Source of the DNA: Ostreococcus lucimarinus CCE9901
Taxonomy: Eukaryota; Chlorophyta; Mamiellophyceae; Mamiellales; Bathycoccaceae
NCBI RefSeq assembly: GCF_000092065.1
Contig: NC_009361.1
Coordinates: forward strand, 434,001 to 498,000
Length of the DNA stretch: 64,000 nt
Reading direction: 5' to 3'
Shown here in pieces: positions 18,308-29,121 of this stretch. The notes below the pieces were generated by a model, which worked only from the letters and a program-made list of their open reading frames with translations, searched no databases and was not told the origin of the DNA. The position numbers were made by a program, and so were the translations under genes. Within the stretch, counting starts at the first letter, position 1. Every line of letters starts with the position of its first letter.

Positions 18308-19804
18308 ATGGTCGCGCGCGACGTCGTCGCCAAGGCGGCGCGCTCGCAGCTCGTGAAAACCGCGGGCGCGAAACTGCTCGACGCGCGACCGAAGATGATC
18401 GCGCTGAGCGGACCGGGAGGCTTCCTGGGCGCGCGGGTGCTGGACGCGGTGCTGGACGCGCACGATTATCGACGAGCGCACGGATTAGAGAGCGGCGAGG
18501 CGCTGCTGCTGTCGGCGTCGCCGGGCAATTTGATGTCGAGATTGACGAAACAGTACGGGGCGGAGCGATTGCGAGGGGTCAGGGCGTCGAGGGTGGATTA
18601 TTATTATCAACACGACGTGGATTCGTGGCAGGACCAGTTGGGGTCGCTCGGGATGGCGGGGTGTAACTCGGTGTTCATGAATCTCGCCGGTCTCGCGGGG
18701 CCGGTGTCGGGGAAGGCGAACGCGATGATGGCGGTGAATTATCTCGCGCCGGTCGCCGCGGCGCGCGCGTGCGAACGATTGGGTTTCGGGCACTTTATTC
18801 AGAGCAGCACGCAAGCCACGAAGGCGGAGCGCGCGGGACAGGTGCCGTACAGTCGGTGGAAGGCGATGGCAGACTTTTCGTTGGCGCGGTTGGAAAAATT
18901 GCCGGTGACGGTGTGCGCGCTCGGAATGTTGTACGATAAAGACCAAGGCGTCGTCGGTCAGCGTGGGGACTTACTGAATATGATTGACTTGACGCTCCTA
19001 CCGCTGACGCCGATTATGGGCGACGGTTCGGCGCCGCTGCAGCCGCTCGAGGTCGCGGACGCGGCGAGTCGGTTGGCGTTTCTGGGTCTCACTGAGGTTG
19101 CGGACCTACCCGCGTCGAATCTACCGTGTCAGGAAGAGGGCGCGTGGAATCGAGAATCGTGGTCGGGCACCGATTCCATTTGGAGTCGCGAATCTTGGGC
19201 GCGCATAGTGACGCAGAATGAAAAGCGGCAGTACACGCTGCGCATGTACGACGCCGTGGGTCCGGAGACGATGAGCATGCTCGAACTTAACAAAAAGTTC
19301 GCCCAATTGAACAATCGAAAGCTTCGAGCGGTGCACGTGGACTACCGCAACTTTGAGCGCGTGCTGAACGTCGCGTCGCTCGGGAACTTGAATAGACAAT
19401 TCGTATCGCTCTTGCGAAGCGAGCAAGACGCCGAACACCCAGTCGTTGGGAATTCGGATGCTTTTGAGAAAATACTCGGCCCCGACGCCAAGCTCTGCGC
19501 GCTCGGTGATCTCGATCGAGTCACACAGCGGCGCCGATTCCCGTACTCGGCCACGCTCGGATGGGCGATGCACAACTACGGCGTCATCTGGCCCGGTATT
19601 CTCCTCGGCACAGAAATTCTCGTCACCTACCTATTCGGTCAAAAATACTCCACGGATGACTACTGGAAGTACACTCGTCTGAGTTTCAAAGCCGTCTTCC
19701 TCGCGTGCGTCGTCGGCGGTGGAACGTACTTTGGCGGCGAATCGGCGACTCATCTCCTCGAACTCGTTCGCAACACGCTTCCGCCGCCTCCGCCGTCACC
19801 GTGA
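18308..19804 (+). CDS. Atypical SDR / NAD(P)-binding Rossmann membrane protein
   Basis: 498 residues. A Rossmann start at about residue 34 (SGPGGFLGARVLDAVL) followed by FMNLAGLAGPVSGK and HFIQSSTQATKAERAGQVPY resembles atypical extended SDRs of the NmrA/NDUFA9 type. The catalytic Tyr-x3-Lys reads Y..RWK, so catalytic ability is uncertain. Two C-terminal hydrophobic segments (about 415-435 and 455-475) and a Pro-rich end suggest membrane anchoring. It might be an organelle assembly factor or a reductase; no named family is certain. Confidence 0.6.
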   Translation: MVARDVVAKAARSQLVKTAGAKLLDARPKMIALSGPGGFLGARVLDAVLDAHDYRRAHGLESGEALLLSASPGNLMSRLTKQYGAERLRGVRASRVDYYYQHDVDSWQDQLGSLGMAGCNSVFMNLAGLAGPVSGKANAMMAVNYLAPVAAARACERLGFGHFIQSSTQATKAERAGQVPYSRWKAMADFSLARLEKLPVTVCALGMLYDKDQGVVGQRGDLLNMIDLTLLPLTPIMGDGSAPLQPLEVADAASRLAFLGLTEVADLPASNLPCQEEGAWNRESWSGTDSIWSRESWARIVTQNEKRQYTLRMYDAVGPETMSMLELNKKFAQLNNRKLRAVHVDYRNFERVLNVASLGNLNRQFVSLLRSEQDAEHPVVGNSDAFEKILGPDAKLCALGDLDRVTQRRRFPYSATLGWAMHNYGVIWPGILLGTEILVTYLFGQKYSTDDYWKYTRLSFKAVFLACVVGGGTYFGGESATHLLELVRNTLPPPPPSP

Positions 19805-20011
19805 TTCAACCATTCCATCACGCCGCATCGCTTGTTGTACGCTTGTTGTAAAATATCATTCTTCATCGTTCGCACGACGCTCGTCGGCTCGAATCCGAAT
19901 CGAATCGAGTTCGAGTTCGCCTTCGCCTTCGCCGAAATTCAATTTTTGAAAACCGCCAGCCGACGCCACCTCGCGGCATTTCTCGCCGCACCGCCGCGCG
20001 CGCCCGGCGTC

Positions 20012-20861
20012 ATGCCCCCGGCGGCGGCGGCGAAGAGGAAAGCAAAACCACTCGCGGCGACCTCGCCGTCGCCCGTGAAGAAAAATGCCAAGACCACGGC
20101 GCCCGCGGCGTCGAACGACGACGCCAGCGCGCTGTCGGTGCAGCAGCAGTGTTTCCTTCAGGCGCTTCTGTCGCGCGGGATCGTCGAAAGCGAGGACGCG
20201 GAGGCGTTGTACAGGTGCGGTCGTGTCGCACACGCGCGATTTCGACGATGAAGCGCGAAAAGAAGGCGCTCGCGGGACTGACAAATGAGCGTCGATCGCA
20301 CGCGCGGCGCGCAGAGAAATCGTCGAAGACGACGCCGCGAACGAGTTCACGCGATTCTGGGGCGAAATCGCCGTCGCGTTGAAATTTTTAGATTTAGACA
20401 TACGAACGGGTAAATTCGAGGGCGATGGGAAGACGTACATGGCGGTGGTGAACCAAGGGACGACGGAAGTGGCGAAATTGGCGACTCGGATGACGCCGGC
20501 GGAAATCGCGCTGTTTCGAGTCGCGATGTTGGAAATTCTGCGCGATGATTCGAGCGCCGAGCGCGGGATCGATTTCATGAGCGCGTTGAATTCGACCGAG
20601 TTACAATTGACGCAAGACGCGTCGACGCAGGACGGGGCGACGCAGATGACGCAACTGGAGAAGCAAACGCAGACGGTGCAAAAGATGAGCAAGGTCGTCA
20701 AGGACGCCGCGCTCAACGACCTCGTCGCCGAGCGATGGCTCGAGCGCGTCGACGACGGCCGTCGTCTGACCCTCGGTCCTCGATCATTCCTAGAGCTCAG
20801 AGAATTCATCCTAGCCCAAGCTCCCGAGCGCGCGCGCGCGAGGTGGGATAAATTGTTGTGA
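20012..20861 (+). CDS. NSE1: NSE1, Smc5/6 complex subunit, lacking the RING domain
   Basis: Exons 20012-20214 and 20315-20861 give 249 residues. The 100-nt intron has GTGCGG, ACTGAC at 20277-20282 and CAG; joining restores YREIVEDDAANEF. NSE1 features are SVQQQCFLQALLSRGIVESE near the N-terminus, the winged-helix part LDLDIRTGKFEGDGKTYMAV followed by EIALFRVAMLEIL, and ERWLERVDDGRRLTLGPRSF before LELREFI. Known NSE1 proteins continue into a variant RING with Cys/His ligands. Here the frame stops at WDKLL and TRM61 starts 85 bp later, so the RING is absent at this locus. Confidence 0.85.
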
Positions 20862-20946
20862 CTTGTGACGAACCGTCCGCCGTCCTCGCCCTCGCGCGTC
20901 CCGCGCCGCCCCACATCGCGTCGCGCCGTCGCGCGTCGCGCGCGCG

Positions 20947-22125
20947 ATGTCTCACGCGCGCGGTTCCATGCTCGCGTGCGCCGACGCACCGTCGACGACG
21001 GCGTCCGCGTCGCTCGACGCGCCGCCGCCGCCCGAGCGCGTCGTTCGCGACGGCGACCTCGTCGTCGTCGTCGAGGGCTTCAACGCCGCCGTCGCCGAGC
21101 GCGTGCGAAGCGGCGGCGTGTACGCGTCCAAGTACGGGACGTTTCACCACGACGATTGGATCGGGCGCGCGTTCGGCGCGCGCGCGCGCGAGCGGGACGG
21201 GAGAGGGTTCGTGTGGCTGTGCGCGCCGACGCCCGAGTTGTGGACGAAGGTGCTGGAACATCGCACGCAAATCCTGTACGCGGCGGACATATCGCTGGTG
21301 TGCGCGGAGATGGAACTGACGCCGGGGAGCGTGGTGATGGAGAGCGGGACGGGGTCGGGAAGCCTGACGCACGCGCTGGCGCGGTGCGTCGCGCCGACGG
21401 GACGAGTGTGGACGTACGAGTTCAACGAAACGCGCGTGAAAGCGGCAAAGGAAGAGTTCGCGCTGAATGGGATATCGGAGTACGTCACCGTGACGCACAG
21501 AGACATCGAACGGGATGGATTCCCGAAGGAGATGGCGGGACGCGCGGACGCGGTTTTTTTGGACTTGCCGGGGCCGCACAAGTGCGTGGGGAGCGTCGCG
21601 CGTAGTCTTCGCCCGGACGGCGTGCTCTGTTCGTTTTCGCCGTGCATCGAACAGGTGCAGAAAACTATTTTAGAGATGAAAAAGCACGGGTTTGCGGACG
21701 TCAAGACGGTGGAGTTGTTGGGGCGCGAATACGACGTCGAGGGAAAGCGGTTGCAGAGAGACTTGTCGGCGCCGCTGAGCAAGGCGACCAAGGTGGGATG
21801 GCGGAAGGACACTAAGCGCCCGCGTGACGCGCCGGTGGACGATGGCGACGACAACGTAATGACGCAGCACGTCGTCACATTTCCGCGACAGCGCCTGCAG
21901 TCGCACACGGCGTACCTGACGTTTGCCCGTCTCGTGCCCGAGCCCGAAGGTTGGGCGAAGACGCTCGCCGAGCGCTCGAAGAATGGCGTGGGTGGAGACT
22001 TGTTAGCGCGCGCGGCGGAGGTGTTGCAGAGGAATCGACGCAGTGGGCGCGACAGTCCAGCGCCACGGGCACCGAAAGCGCCGAACAAAAACATGCTCTC
22101 CAACCCGGGCGAGTACTCCGATTAG
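20947..22125 (+). CDS. TRM61: tRNA (adenine-58-N1) methyltransferase catalytic subunit
   Basis: 392 residues. With TRM6 it forms m1A58 in the T loop of tRNAs, including initiator tRNA. Family blocks are a beta-domain with YASKYGTFHHDDWIG, TQILYAADISLV, SAM motif I VVMESGTGSGSLTHALAR, VWTYEFNETRVKAAKEEF, and the catalytic-region AVFLDLPGPHK followed by CSFSPCIEQVQKT. The C-terminal tail (about 345-392) is polar and unconserved. It lies 85 bp behind NSE1 on the same strand. Confidence 0.95.
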   Translation: MSHARGSMLACADAPSTTASASLDAPPPPERVVRDGDLVVVVEGFNAAVAERVRSGGVYASKYGTFHHDDWIGRAFGARARERDGRGFVWLCAPTPELWTKVLEHRTQILYAADISLVCAEMELTPGSVVMESGTGSGSLTHALARCVAPTGRVWTYEFNETRVKAAKEEFALNGISEYVTVTHRDIERDGFPKEMAGRADAVFLDLPGPHKCVGSVARSLRPDGVLCSFSPCIEQVQKTILEMKKHGFADVKTVELLGREYDVEGKRLQRDLSAPLSKATKVGWRKDTKRPRDAPVDDGDDNVMTQHVVTFPRQRLQSHTAYLTFARLVPEPEGWAKTLAERSKNGVGGDLLARAAEVLQRNRRSGRDSPAPRAPKAPNKNMLSNPGEYSD

Positions 22126-22198
22126 TCGCTCTAGCGAGCTTTGCTATCGATAGAACTAAACCTTGCTATGCGCTACGCATACATGTAGCAAATATACG

Positions 22199-22990
22199 CT
22201 ATTTCTTCGCGTTCCTACCGCTCGACCCCATCCACGGCGCGAAAAACGCGTTTTGCACCCCCCACACGACGTCTTGCGTCTCCACGAACGCGTCTATCAC
22301 GGCGCCCCGTCCGTCGCCCGTCGACAGCCGTTTCGCCGCCGCCGCCCCCGCCGCGGGCACCGCCGCCAGCAAAGTCGGTCCCACCGACAGCGCCAACGCT
22401 GCGCGTTGTCCTAAATCCAGCTCAACCGGCTCGTACGTCTCCAACGCGTCCAAACGCGCGATCCACGCCTCGTCCAGACCGTGAAACCGCGCGCCTTCCC
22501 GCAGGAGCGTCGCGTATCGCAGCGACGGCGCTCGTTCGCCAAAATTCTTCAGCGTACGATGCGTCAGCGTCTTGCATCGCAGCTTTCGCCCATCGTACGC
22601 GTCGCAATCGACGTCCACGACGTCGTACGACCCTTCCGTGGTGACTAAGTACTCCCACTCGTCGCGCGTGATGCCGTGCGCGACGCCGTGGCACTCGGCC
22701 CCCTCGCGCGCGACCGCGCTCGCGAACGCCGGTTCGACGTACGGCACGCCGGGCACGTTGAACGCGAGCTCGAAGCCGCGCAGGACGCACGGCGTGGACG
22801 ACGTCGGGCGCATGCCGCGAACGCCGTCGAACGTGCTGGGATTGAGATTGCTGCCGTAGCAGAAGTAAAGAACGTCCGCGCCGCTCGACGACGCGCGCGC
22901 GGACGCGCGCGCGGACGACGGCGGTGTCGTCGATCGCGCGGCGCGCGGCGCGGGCGCGGCGCGCGGCGCGGGCGCGGCGGTGGCGAACAT
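22199..22990 (-). CDS. Gamma-glutamylcyclotransferase-like protein, probably plastid
   Basis: 263 residues. After an Ala/Arg/Ser-rich transit-like leader (about 1-33) comes the GGCT signature VLYFCYGSNLNPSTF (about 36-50), then GFELAFNVPGVPYVEPAFAS and ECHGVAHGITRDEWEYLVTT with a catalytic-type Glu. Proteins of this fold act on gamma-glutamyl amines or glutathione. A hydrophobic Ala-rich segment near residue 205 (ALALSVGPTLLAAVPAAGAA) could be a membrane anchor, unusual for the family. Convergent with TRM61 (73 bp gap). Confidence 0.75.
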   Translation of the reverse strand: MFATAAPAPRAAPAPRAARSTTPPSSARASARASSSGADVLYFCYGSNLNPSTFDGVRGMRPTSSTPCVLRGFELAFNVPGVPYVEPAFASAVAREGAECHGVAHGITRDEWEYLVTTEGSYDVVDVDCDAYDGRKLRCKTLTHRTLKNFGERAPSLRYATLLREGARFHGLDEAWIARLDALETYEPVELDLGQRAALALSVGPTLLAAVPAAGAAAAKRLSTGDGRGAVIDAFVETQDVVWGVQNAFFAPWMGSSGRNAKK

Positions 22991-23099
22991 CGCTTAGGGG
23001 AGGCTCGTTGTGTCGTCGTCGCGGCGACGAGCCGCGTCTCGTTTCATCTAAAATCTACTGTCACAGTAGTGTACTGTGCGATTCTACGGTCGTTTTGAG

Positions 23100-25214
23100 T
23101 CACGGAGGAGGAGGAGGCGGTGGTACGTTCATGCGCACCGGTTGCTGGGCGCCGGAAAGCGTCGCGATCAAACCGGCGAGATCTTGCGCTTGGAACGCCG
23201 GCGGCGCGGCGGCGGGCGGCGGCGGCGGGGGAACTTCTCGAAGAGTTTGGGGGGGCGCGAGCGGCGCCATCTGCGCTGAGGGTGGCGGTGGTGGCGGAAC
23301 CTCCATGAATTGCGCCGGTGGCGCGTTGGGCGCGTACTCATCCTCGTCGACGTGCTCTTCGACGCGCGTCTTCTTTGATCGATGAAGTTCCTTCGAGTCG
23401 ACTTTCCTTGGACCGATGCCTCGCGGATGAATCACCATTCCAATCATCCCCGTCGACGGTGGGACGTGTCCCGGGATAAGGTCGACGGTTAAGATGACTT
23501 TATCCGCGTGCTGACCGCGAGGCGCGAGATACAGCTCGATGCCATCCTCCGTTTTCGCCACGCCGCATCGCTTGCGCTCGCGATATTGTTTGACGATCTT
23601 CGCCATCGCCGCTTCCGCGTCGTCTCCGCCGCTCGGCGCGCTCGAGATATGCACGAGCGTCACCGCGCGCGACGTCGACGAGCGGTGGACTTGCTTGACG
23701 AAAGATTGCATGGCTTTGTAGTCGACGCGGCCTTTGATGTGCAAACTCTCGGGCAAGATGTCGCCGACGTGGGCGCCTTCGCCGCCGATGGGCACCGCTC
23801 GCAGCTGAAGCGTAGGCAGTCCTGGAACATCTACGGTGCCTTCCCACGCACCTTCGGGAAGAGGAACATCTATCGGGTCGTCGGCGGGATTGTATTCTTC
23901 TTCTTCCACCTCATCCGCCGTAGTCGCTTCCGGGTCGTACTCAGGTTCGTCCTCCGGTTCGTACTCGGGCTCTGGCTCGTATTCCGGCGCGGCGTCTTCC
24001 TCGTCTTCCTCTTCTTCCTGCTCCTCTTCCTTGTCTTCTTCGCCTCCATTCGCAAACTTTTCGAAAGAAAGCATTTCTGAATCATCACCGTCGACGTTCA
24101 TCGGTGCGGCTTCTTCGTGCTCCTCGTCTGACAGTTGGTCGTTCCCAGACGTCACGTCAATCTCGGTGACTTGCGTCGGCTCTTCCTCGACGCTCGGCGT
24201 TTGTTCCACGGGCTTCGACGGCGCCGGTTCTTCTGGCTTCAGCTCGACGTGAATTTCATTCTTCCCATCTTTCTTCACCACTATATCCTCAAGCGCGATT
24301 CCCTTCATAAAGGCACCCTCGCCCGCGATTTCCTGTCGCGCCTTGCGCCACTCGACGAGCTCCTTGTTGGCCAACTGCAGCGGAGACATGTCCACGAGTT
24401 GTGAAGCTTTCAAATCGTTCGCGAGCACGCGCGCCCGTAATTGAGGGTTGCGCACGTCCTGTAAGTTGGATTTTAAAGACCGCGCGCGCGTTCTGTACTC
24501 TTTGTCAGCCGAACCGCATTTTTTATACAGCGCCGATTCGACCGCCGCGGCGACTTCGCTCGGCGTTCCATTGGCTTCGTCGTGCCCGCTCGCTTTCGTC
24601 TCCTCCGCCGCCATCTCCATCGCCTTCAAAATGAATTCACGAACGGTACTGCGAATCTTTTCCTCCTCCGCCTTCGCCGCCTCCATCTCCGCCATTCGTT
24701 TACGATTCGGTTGCTTTGTCCGTTCCCGCTTCGCGCCTCGCGCCTCTTGCGCGTCTCGTCGCGCCATCATCTCCCTCGCGTGCGCCTCGTCCCTGTACAC
24801 CGGCCACGACACCTCATCGTCTAAAATCGCTTCCTCGAGATTGATCGACTCGCGTTCGCCCTCCTCCGCGTCCGGGCCGAGCGAATCCGGGTACCACAGC
24901 GTCGCCGTTCTCGCCTTCGCGTCGATCTCCATCACCTTGGCGTCGTACCACACCCCCGTCTCCGGCCACGCCACGGACACGTACTTCCCTGTCGTTTCGA
25001 ACCGCACGCGCGTCAGTGTCGTTCGTTCGCGCCCGTCGTCGTCGTCGTCGCGCGCGCCGTCGCGTCGCGCCGTCGCGAAACGCGTTCGAGCAATCATCGC
25101 CGTCTCGACCAATCGACCCACGAACGACCGTCGATTCGCGTCGAAAGCGCGTCGCGCACCTCGCAACCGCGAGCTGATGTCATCCAGCGTCAACAGCTTG
25201 CGCTTGTCTCGCAT
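23100..25214 (-). CDS. Tudor-like / TFIIS central domain / SPOC protein
   Basis: I place an in-frame 171-nt intron at 24989-25159 (GTGCGC donor, ACTGAC at 25012-25017, CAG acceptor), giving 647 residues. Splicing joins SSRLRG to KYVSVAWPETGVWYDAKVME, a Tudor-like start, and removes an Arg/Asp-rich insert. Then follow a basic coiled region, a TFIIS-type central domain (EYRTRARSLKSNLQDVRNPQ, then LRARVL and ELVEWRKARQEIA), a very acidic stretch, a SPOC domain (SLHIKGRVDYKAMQSFVKQV, then GIELYLAPRG) and a Pro-rich tail. TFIIS-M plus SPOC is the PHF3/DIDO/Bye1 arrangement, which reads the Pol II C-terminal domain. No PHD finger is seen. Confidence 0.8.
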   Translation of the reverse strand: MRDKRKLLTLDDISSRLRGARRAFDANRRSFVGRLVETAMIARTRFATARRDGARDDDDDGRERTTLTRVRFETTGKYVSVAWPETGVWYDAKVMEIDAKARTATLWYPDSLGPDAEEGERESINLEEAILDDEVSWPVYRDEAHAREMMARRDAQEARGAKRERTKQPNRKRMAEMEAAKAEEEKIRSTVREFILKAMEMAAEETKASGHDEANGTPSEVAAAVESALYKKCGSADKEYRTRARSLKSNLQDVRNPQLRARVLANDLKASQLVDMSPLQLANKELVEWRKARQEIAGEGAFMKGIALEDIVVKKDGKNEIHVELKPEEPAPSKPVEQTPSVEEEPTQVTEIDVTSGNDQLSDEEHEEAAPMNVDGDDSEMLSFEKFANGGEEDKEEEQEEEEDEEDAAPEYEPEPEYEPEDEPEYDPEATTADEVEEEEYNPADDPIDVPLPEGAWEGTVDVPGLPTLQLRAVPIGGEGAHVGDILPESLHIKGRVDYKAMQSFVKQVHRSSTSRAVTLVHISSAPSGGDDAEAAMAKIVKQYRERKRCGVAKTEDGIELYLAPRGQHADKVILTVDLIPGHVPPSTGMIGMVIHPRGIGPRKVDSKELHRSKKTRVEEHVDEDEYAPNAPPAQFMEVPPPPPPSAQMAPLAPPQTLREVPPPPPPAAAPPAFQAQDLAGLIATLSGAQQPVRMNVPPPPPPP

Positions 25215-25285
25215 CGCGACGCGTCGCGCCGGCGCGCGCGTCGTCGAATCGCGACGACCGCGCGGCGTCAGACGAAGACGCGCGG

Positions 25286-25385
25286 ATGGGGTTCTGGTTC
25301 ACCACGCTCGCGTTCGCCGCGCTCGAGGGGGTGTTCTACGCCTACGTCCAGGGCTCGGCGCCCGCGGCGCGACGATCGTGCGTGA

Positions 25386-25416
<31 letters not shown>

Positions 25417-25621
25417 ACGACGACGGATGGCTCGGTCGACGGCTGCACGAGTGAACGAAAGGATGACGACGATGACTGACGGCACGACGCGCGGACGACG
25501 CAGTTTCCTGCACGTGATGTACGGCACGAGCGTGTTCTGCTGTTGGTTCATGTGGGCGGTGATTTACATGGCGCAGATGACGCCGCTGGTGCGGCCGGTG
25601 TTGCAGGCGAAGGAGTCGTAG
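25286..25621 (+). CDS. V-type ATPase subunit e
   Basis: Exons 25286-25377 and 25504-25621 encode 69 residues, the normal size of subunit e. The 126-nt intron (GTGCGT, ACTGAC at 25475-25480, CAG) is in frame and lacks stops, so an unspliced reading of 111 residues is misleading; it contains a GACGC array. The spliced product has two membrane helices: MGFWFTTLAFAALEGVFYAY and SVFCCWFMWAVIYMAQMTPL. The second matches plant VHA-e (CCWMMWAIVYLAQMNPLI). Subunit e is a Vo-sector protein of the proton pump. The gap to the divergent TFIIS/SPOC gene is only 71 bp. Confidence 0.88.
25389..25420 (+). repeat. GACGC pentanucleotide array in the V-ATPase e intron
   Basis: About six GACGC/GCGAC units in tandem inside the intron. 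A similar array lies at 57358-57383 just before the NTMT1 start codon. Confidence 0.7.
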
Positions 25622-25875
25622 CGGATTCGATTCGACTCGATTCGAGACGCGGGACGAGGGCGAACGCGCGCCGAAGCGTCGGTCGGTGCGCACGTAGGTT
25701 TAGAATATGTAGAATGTCTGTAATCGCGGAGAGAGAAAACGCTTAGAATGGTGAGGGATCGTCGTCGTCGTCGTCGTCTTTAGTGTCGCAGGATGTTTGG
25801 TAGCGAAGTAATGTATTCGGCAAAGCCCGTTCGAGTTCTAGGTTCCTAATACCGGACTACCGATGCCGCGATTGG

Positions 25876-27289
<1,414 letters not shown>

Positions 27290-27419
27290 GCGTCGACGAT
27301 CGAACGACGACGACCATGAGGTGTTTTGTGAATGAAATATGAATGAATTGCGACTGTGACTTGTATGAATCCGCGACGGTGTCATAAATTATGAATTTTG
27401 AGTATTAATATTAAAACGT

Positions 27420-28850
27420 TTACGTGTCACCCGTCCATTCGAACGCGACTCGATCCCGCTCGAGCGACGTGCGAACGATGGAGTTCACGCGATCGCGCAA
27501 ATCTTTTCCCGGTAAGCGGCTGATGACGTCGACGCCGAAACCGCTCACCAAGAGCGAGCGGGCGGTCTCCGCGCTCAAACCTCGCGAGCGAATGTAGAAC
27601 AACTCCTCCTCTTCCAAATCGCTCACGGTGCACCCGTGCGTGCACTTCACGTCGTCCGCTATGATTTGCAAATTCGGCTTGACGTTAACCGTCGCCTTAG
27701 GAACGAGTAACAAGTTACGCGAAAGCTGCTGCGCGTCCGTGCGCTGTGCCATGCGGTTCACCTGAACGTTGCCGTCGAAGACGCCTTTACCGCTCGCCGC
27801 GCTCACGATGCACTTGTGCACCTGATTGCTCGAACCTTCTTCGTGATCTAACTGCAGCTTGCTGTGTAAGTCTAAGGTTTGATTCGAACCAGCGAGGTTG
27901 AAGCATCCGAGGACGGTTTCCGTGCGCGGACCGAGCTGCTTGATGTTCAAATCATGACGCGCCGTCTTGCCGCCGACGGAAATCTCATTCACCTCGTACT
28001 TCGAATCTTCCGCCTGCGTCACGAGCGTCGTGCGCGTGTGCGTGGCCCCGCGGCCGTGGTTCTGAATGAGCGCATGCTTCATCGACGCTCCCTTTTCGAC
28101 GGCGATTTCGCAGACGCCGTTTTGCCAGTACTCGGTTTCGCCCTCGCCCGCGAAATCTTCGACGACGCACAACTCGCCCTCTTCCTCCACCACGATGGTG
28201 ATTCGCGGCGCCGAAACGCGCGTGGCACCGTTTTCACCACCCGTAGACATCGTCACGATATGGACCGGCGACGCGCACTTCACGCCCTTGGGCACGCGAA
28301 CGACGACGACATCCGCCGCGCTCGCCGAGTTGATGGCGGCGAAAACGTTACCCCGCGTCGCGCTCTGCTTTCCAGTCGTCGCATCCGCCGCACCGACGCT
28401 GATTTTAATCCCAGCCTTCGCCGCGCCTTCAAAGTCACTCTGCGTGGCATCCAACACGCCGTCCACCAAAACGACAGTCGCGCACGCATCCTCCACGCGC
28501 GTCGCGCTCGCGTCCGCGCTCGCCCCCTCCTTCGGCCCCACGAGCGTCGCCGTCGTCAACGCGCTGAAATCCGTGAATCGATACTCTTCCGCTCGGTTCG
28601 TCGGCGCGCGCGCCGATCGCAGCGCAACCACCTCATCCGTCTTCGCCAGCGTCCCCGGTCGCGTCGTCGCCGTCGCCGCGCGTCCGACGAAGCCGTCGTC
28701 GTACGCCGCCGCCTCCGTCGCCTCCGTCGCCGCCGCCGCGCACCGCACCCCTCGCGCCGTCGCGCTTCGTCTCGCGCGCGCCTCCCTCCGCGACGTTCTC
28801 GCGCATCGCGCGACGTTCGCGCGCGCGATCGCGCGCGTCGTCGTCGCCAT
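27420..28850 (-). CDS. SUFD: SufD-like Fe-S scaffold complex subunit, plastid
   Basis: 476 residues. The N-terminal 45 residues are Arg/Ala-rich (plastid transit peptide). The C-terminal beta-helix part carries the SufB/SufD core: HDLNIKQLGPRTETVLGCFN, KCIVSAASGKGVFDGNVQVN, then QTDAQQ-like AQRTDAQQLSRNLLLVPKAT and NLQIIADDVKCTHGCTVSDL. SufBCD assembles Fe-S clusters in plastids, and SufD helps iron entry. The conserved Cys and His of CTHGCT are kept. Low identity in the N-terminal half favours SUFD over SUFB. Confidence 0.93.
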   Translation of the reverse strand: MATTTRAIARANVARCARTSRREARARRSATARGVRCAAAATEATEAAAYDDGFVGRAATATTRPGTLAKTDEVVALRSARAPTNRAEEYRFTDFSALTTATLVGPKEGASADASATRVEDACATVVLVDGVLDATQSDFEGAAKAGIKISVGAADATTGKQSATRGNVFAAINSASAADVVVVRVPKGVKCASPVHIVTMSTGGENGATRVSAPRITIVVEEEGELCVVEDFAGEGETEYWQNGVCEIAVEKGASMKHALIQNHGRGATHTRTTLVTQAEDSKYEVNEISVGGKTARHDLNIKQLGPRTETVLGCFNLAGSNQTLDLHSKLQLDHEEGSSNQVHKCIVSAASGKGVFDGNVQVNRMAQRTDAQQLSRNLLLVPKATVNVKPNLQIIADDVKCTHGCTVSDLEEEELFYIRSRGLSAETARSLLVSGFGVDVISRLPGKDLRDRVNSIVRTSLERDRVAFEWTGDT

Positions 28851-28902
28851 CGCGCGTCGCGCGCGCGCGTTTCGTTCGCGCGCGCCGCGGAAACCCCTCC
28901 CT

Positions 28903-28956
28903 CGCCTTCGCGACGCCTTCGCGACGCCTTCGCGACGCCTTCGCGACGCCTTCGCG
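28903..28956 (+). repeat. 11-bp minisatellite, five units
   Basis: CGCCTTCGCGA repeated four times exactly plus a partial fifth, in the divergent gap between SUFD and the S6-type kinase. The gap (28851-29121) holds nothing else recognisable. Confidence 0.8.
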
Positions 28957-29121
28957 CGCGCGCGTCGCTCGCGCGCGCTCTAAACCTTTACCGCGACGCG
29001 TTCGACGCGCGTTCGCTCGCTCGACGTCGCGCGTCGCGCTCTGCCGCGCGTCGTCCCGCTCGACGCCGACTTTATCCATTCATCCCTCGCGCCGACGTCC
29101 GTCACACGGCGCCGCGCGAGC

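Noticed and set aside
17260-18333. Frames of 277 and 357 codons on the reverse strand across the RGG repeats
   Set aside because: Produced by the periodic GGC/GGT/CGC array; low-complexity Ala/Thr and Arg/Asp products.
28903-28956. 11-bp repeat as a CRISPR-like array
   Set aside because: Units are directly adjacent with no spacers, and the context is nuclear eukaryotic DNA.
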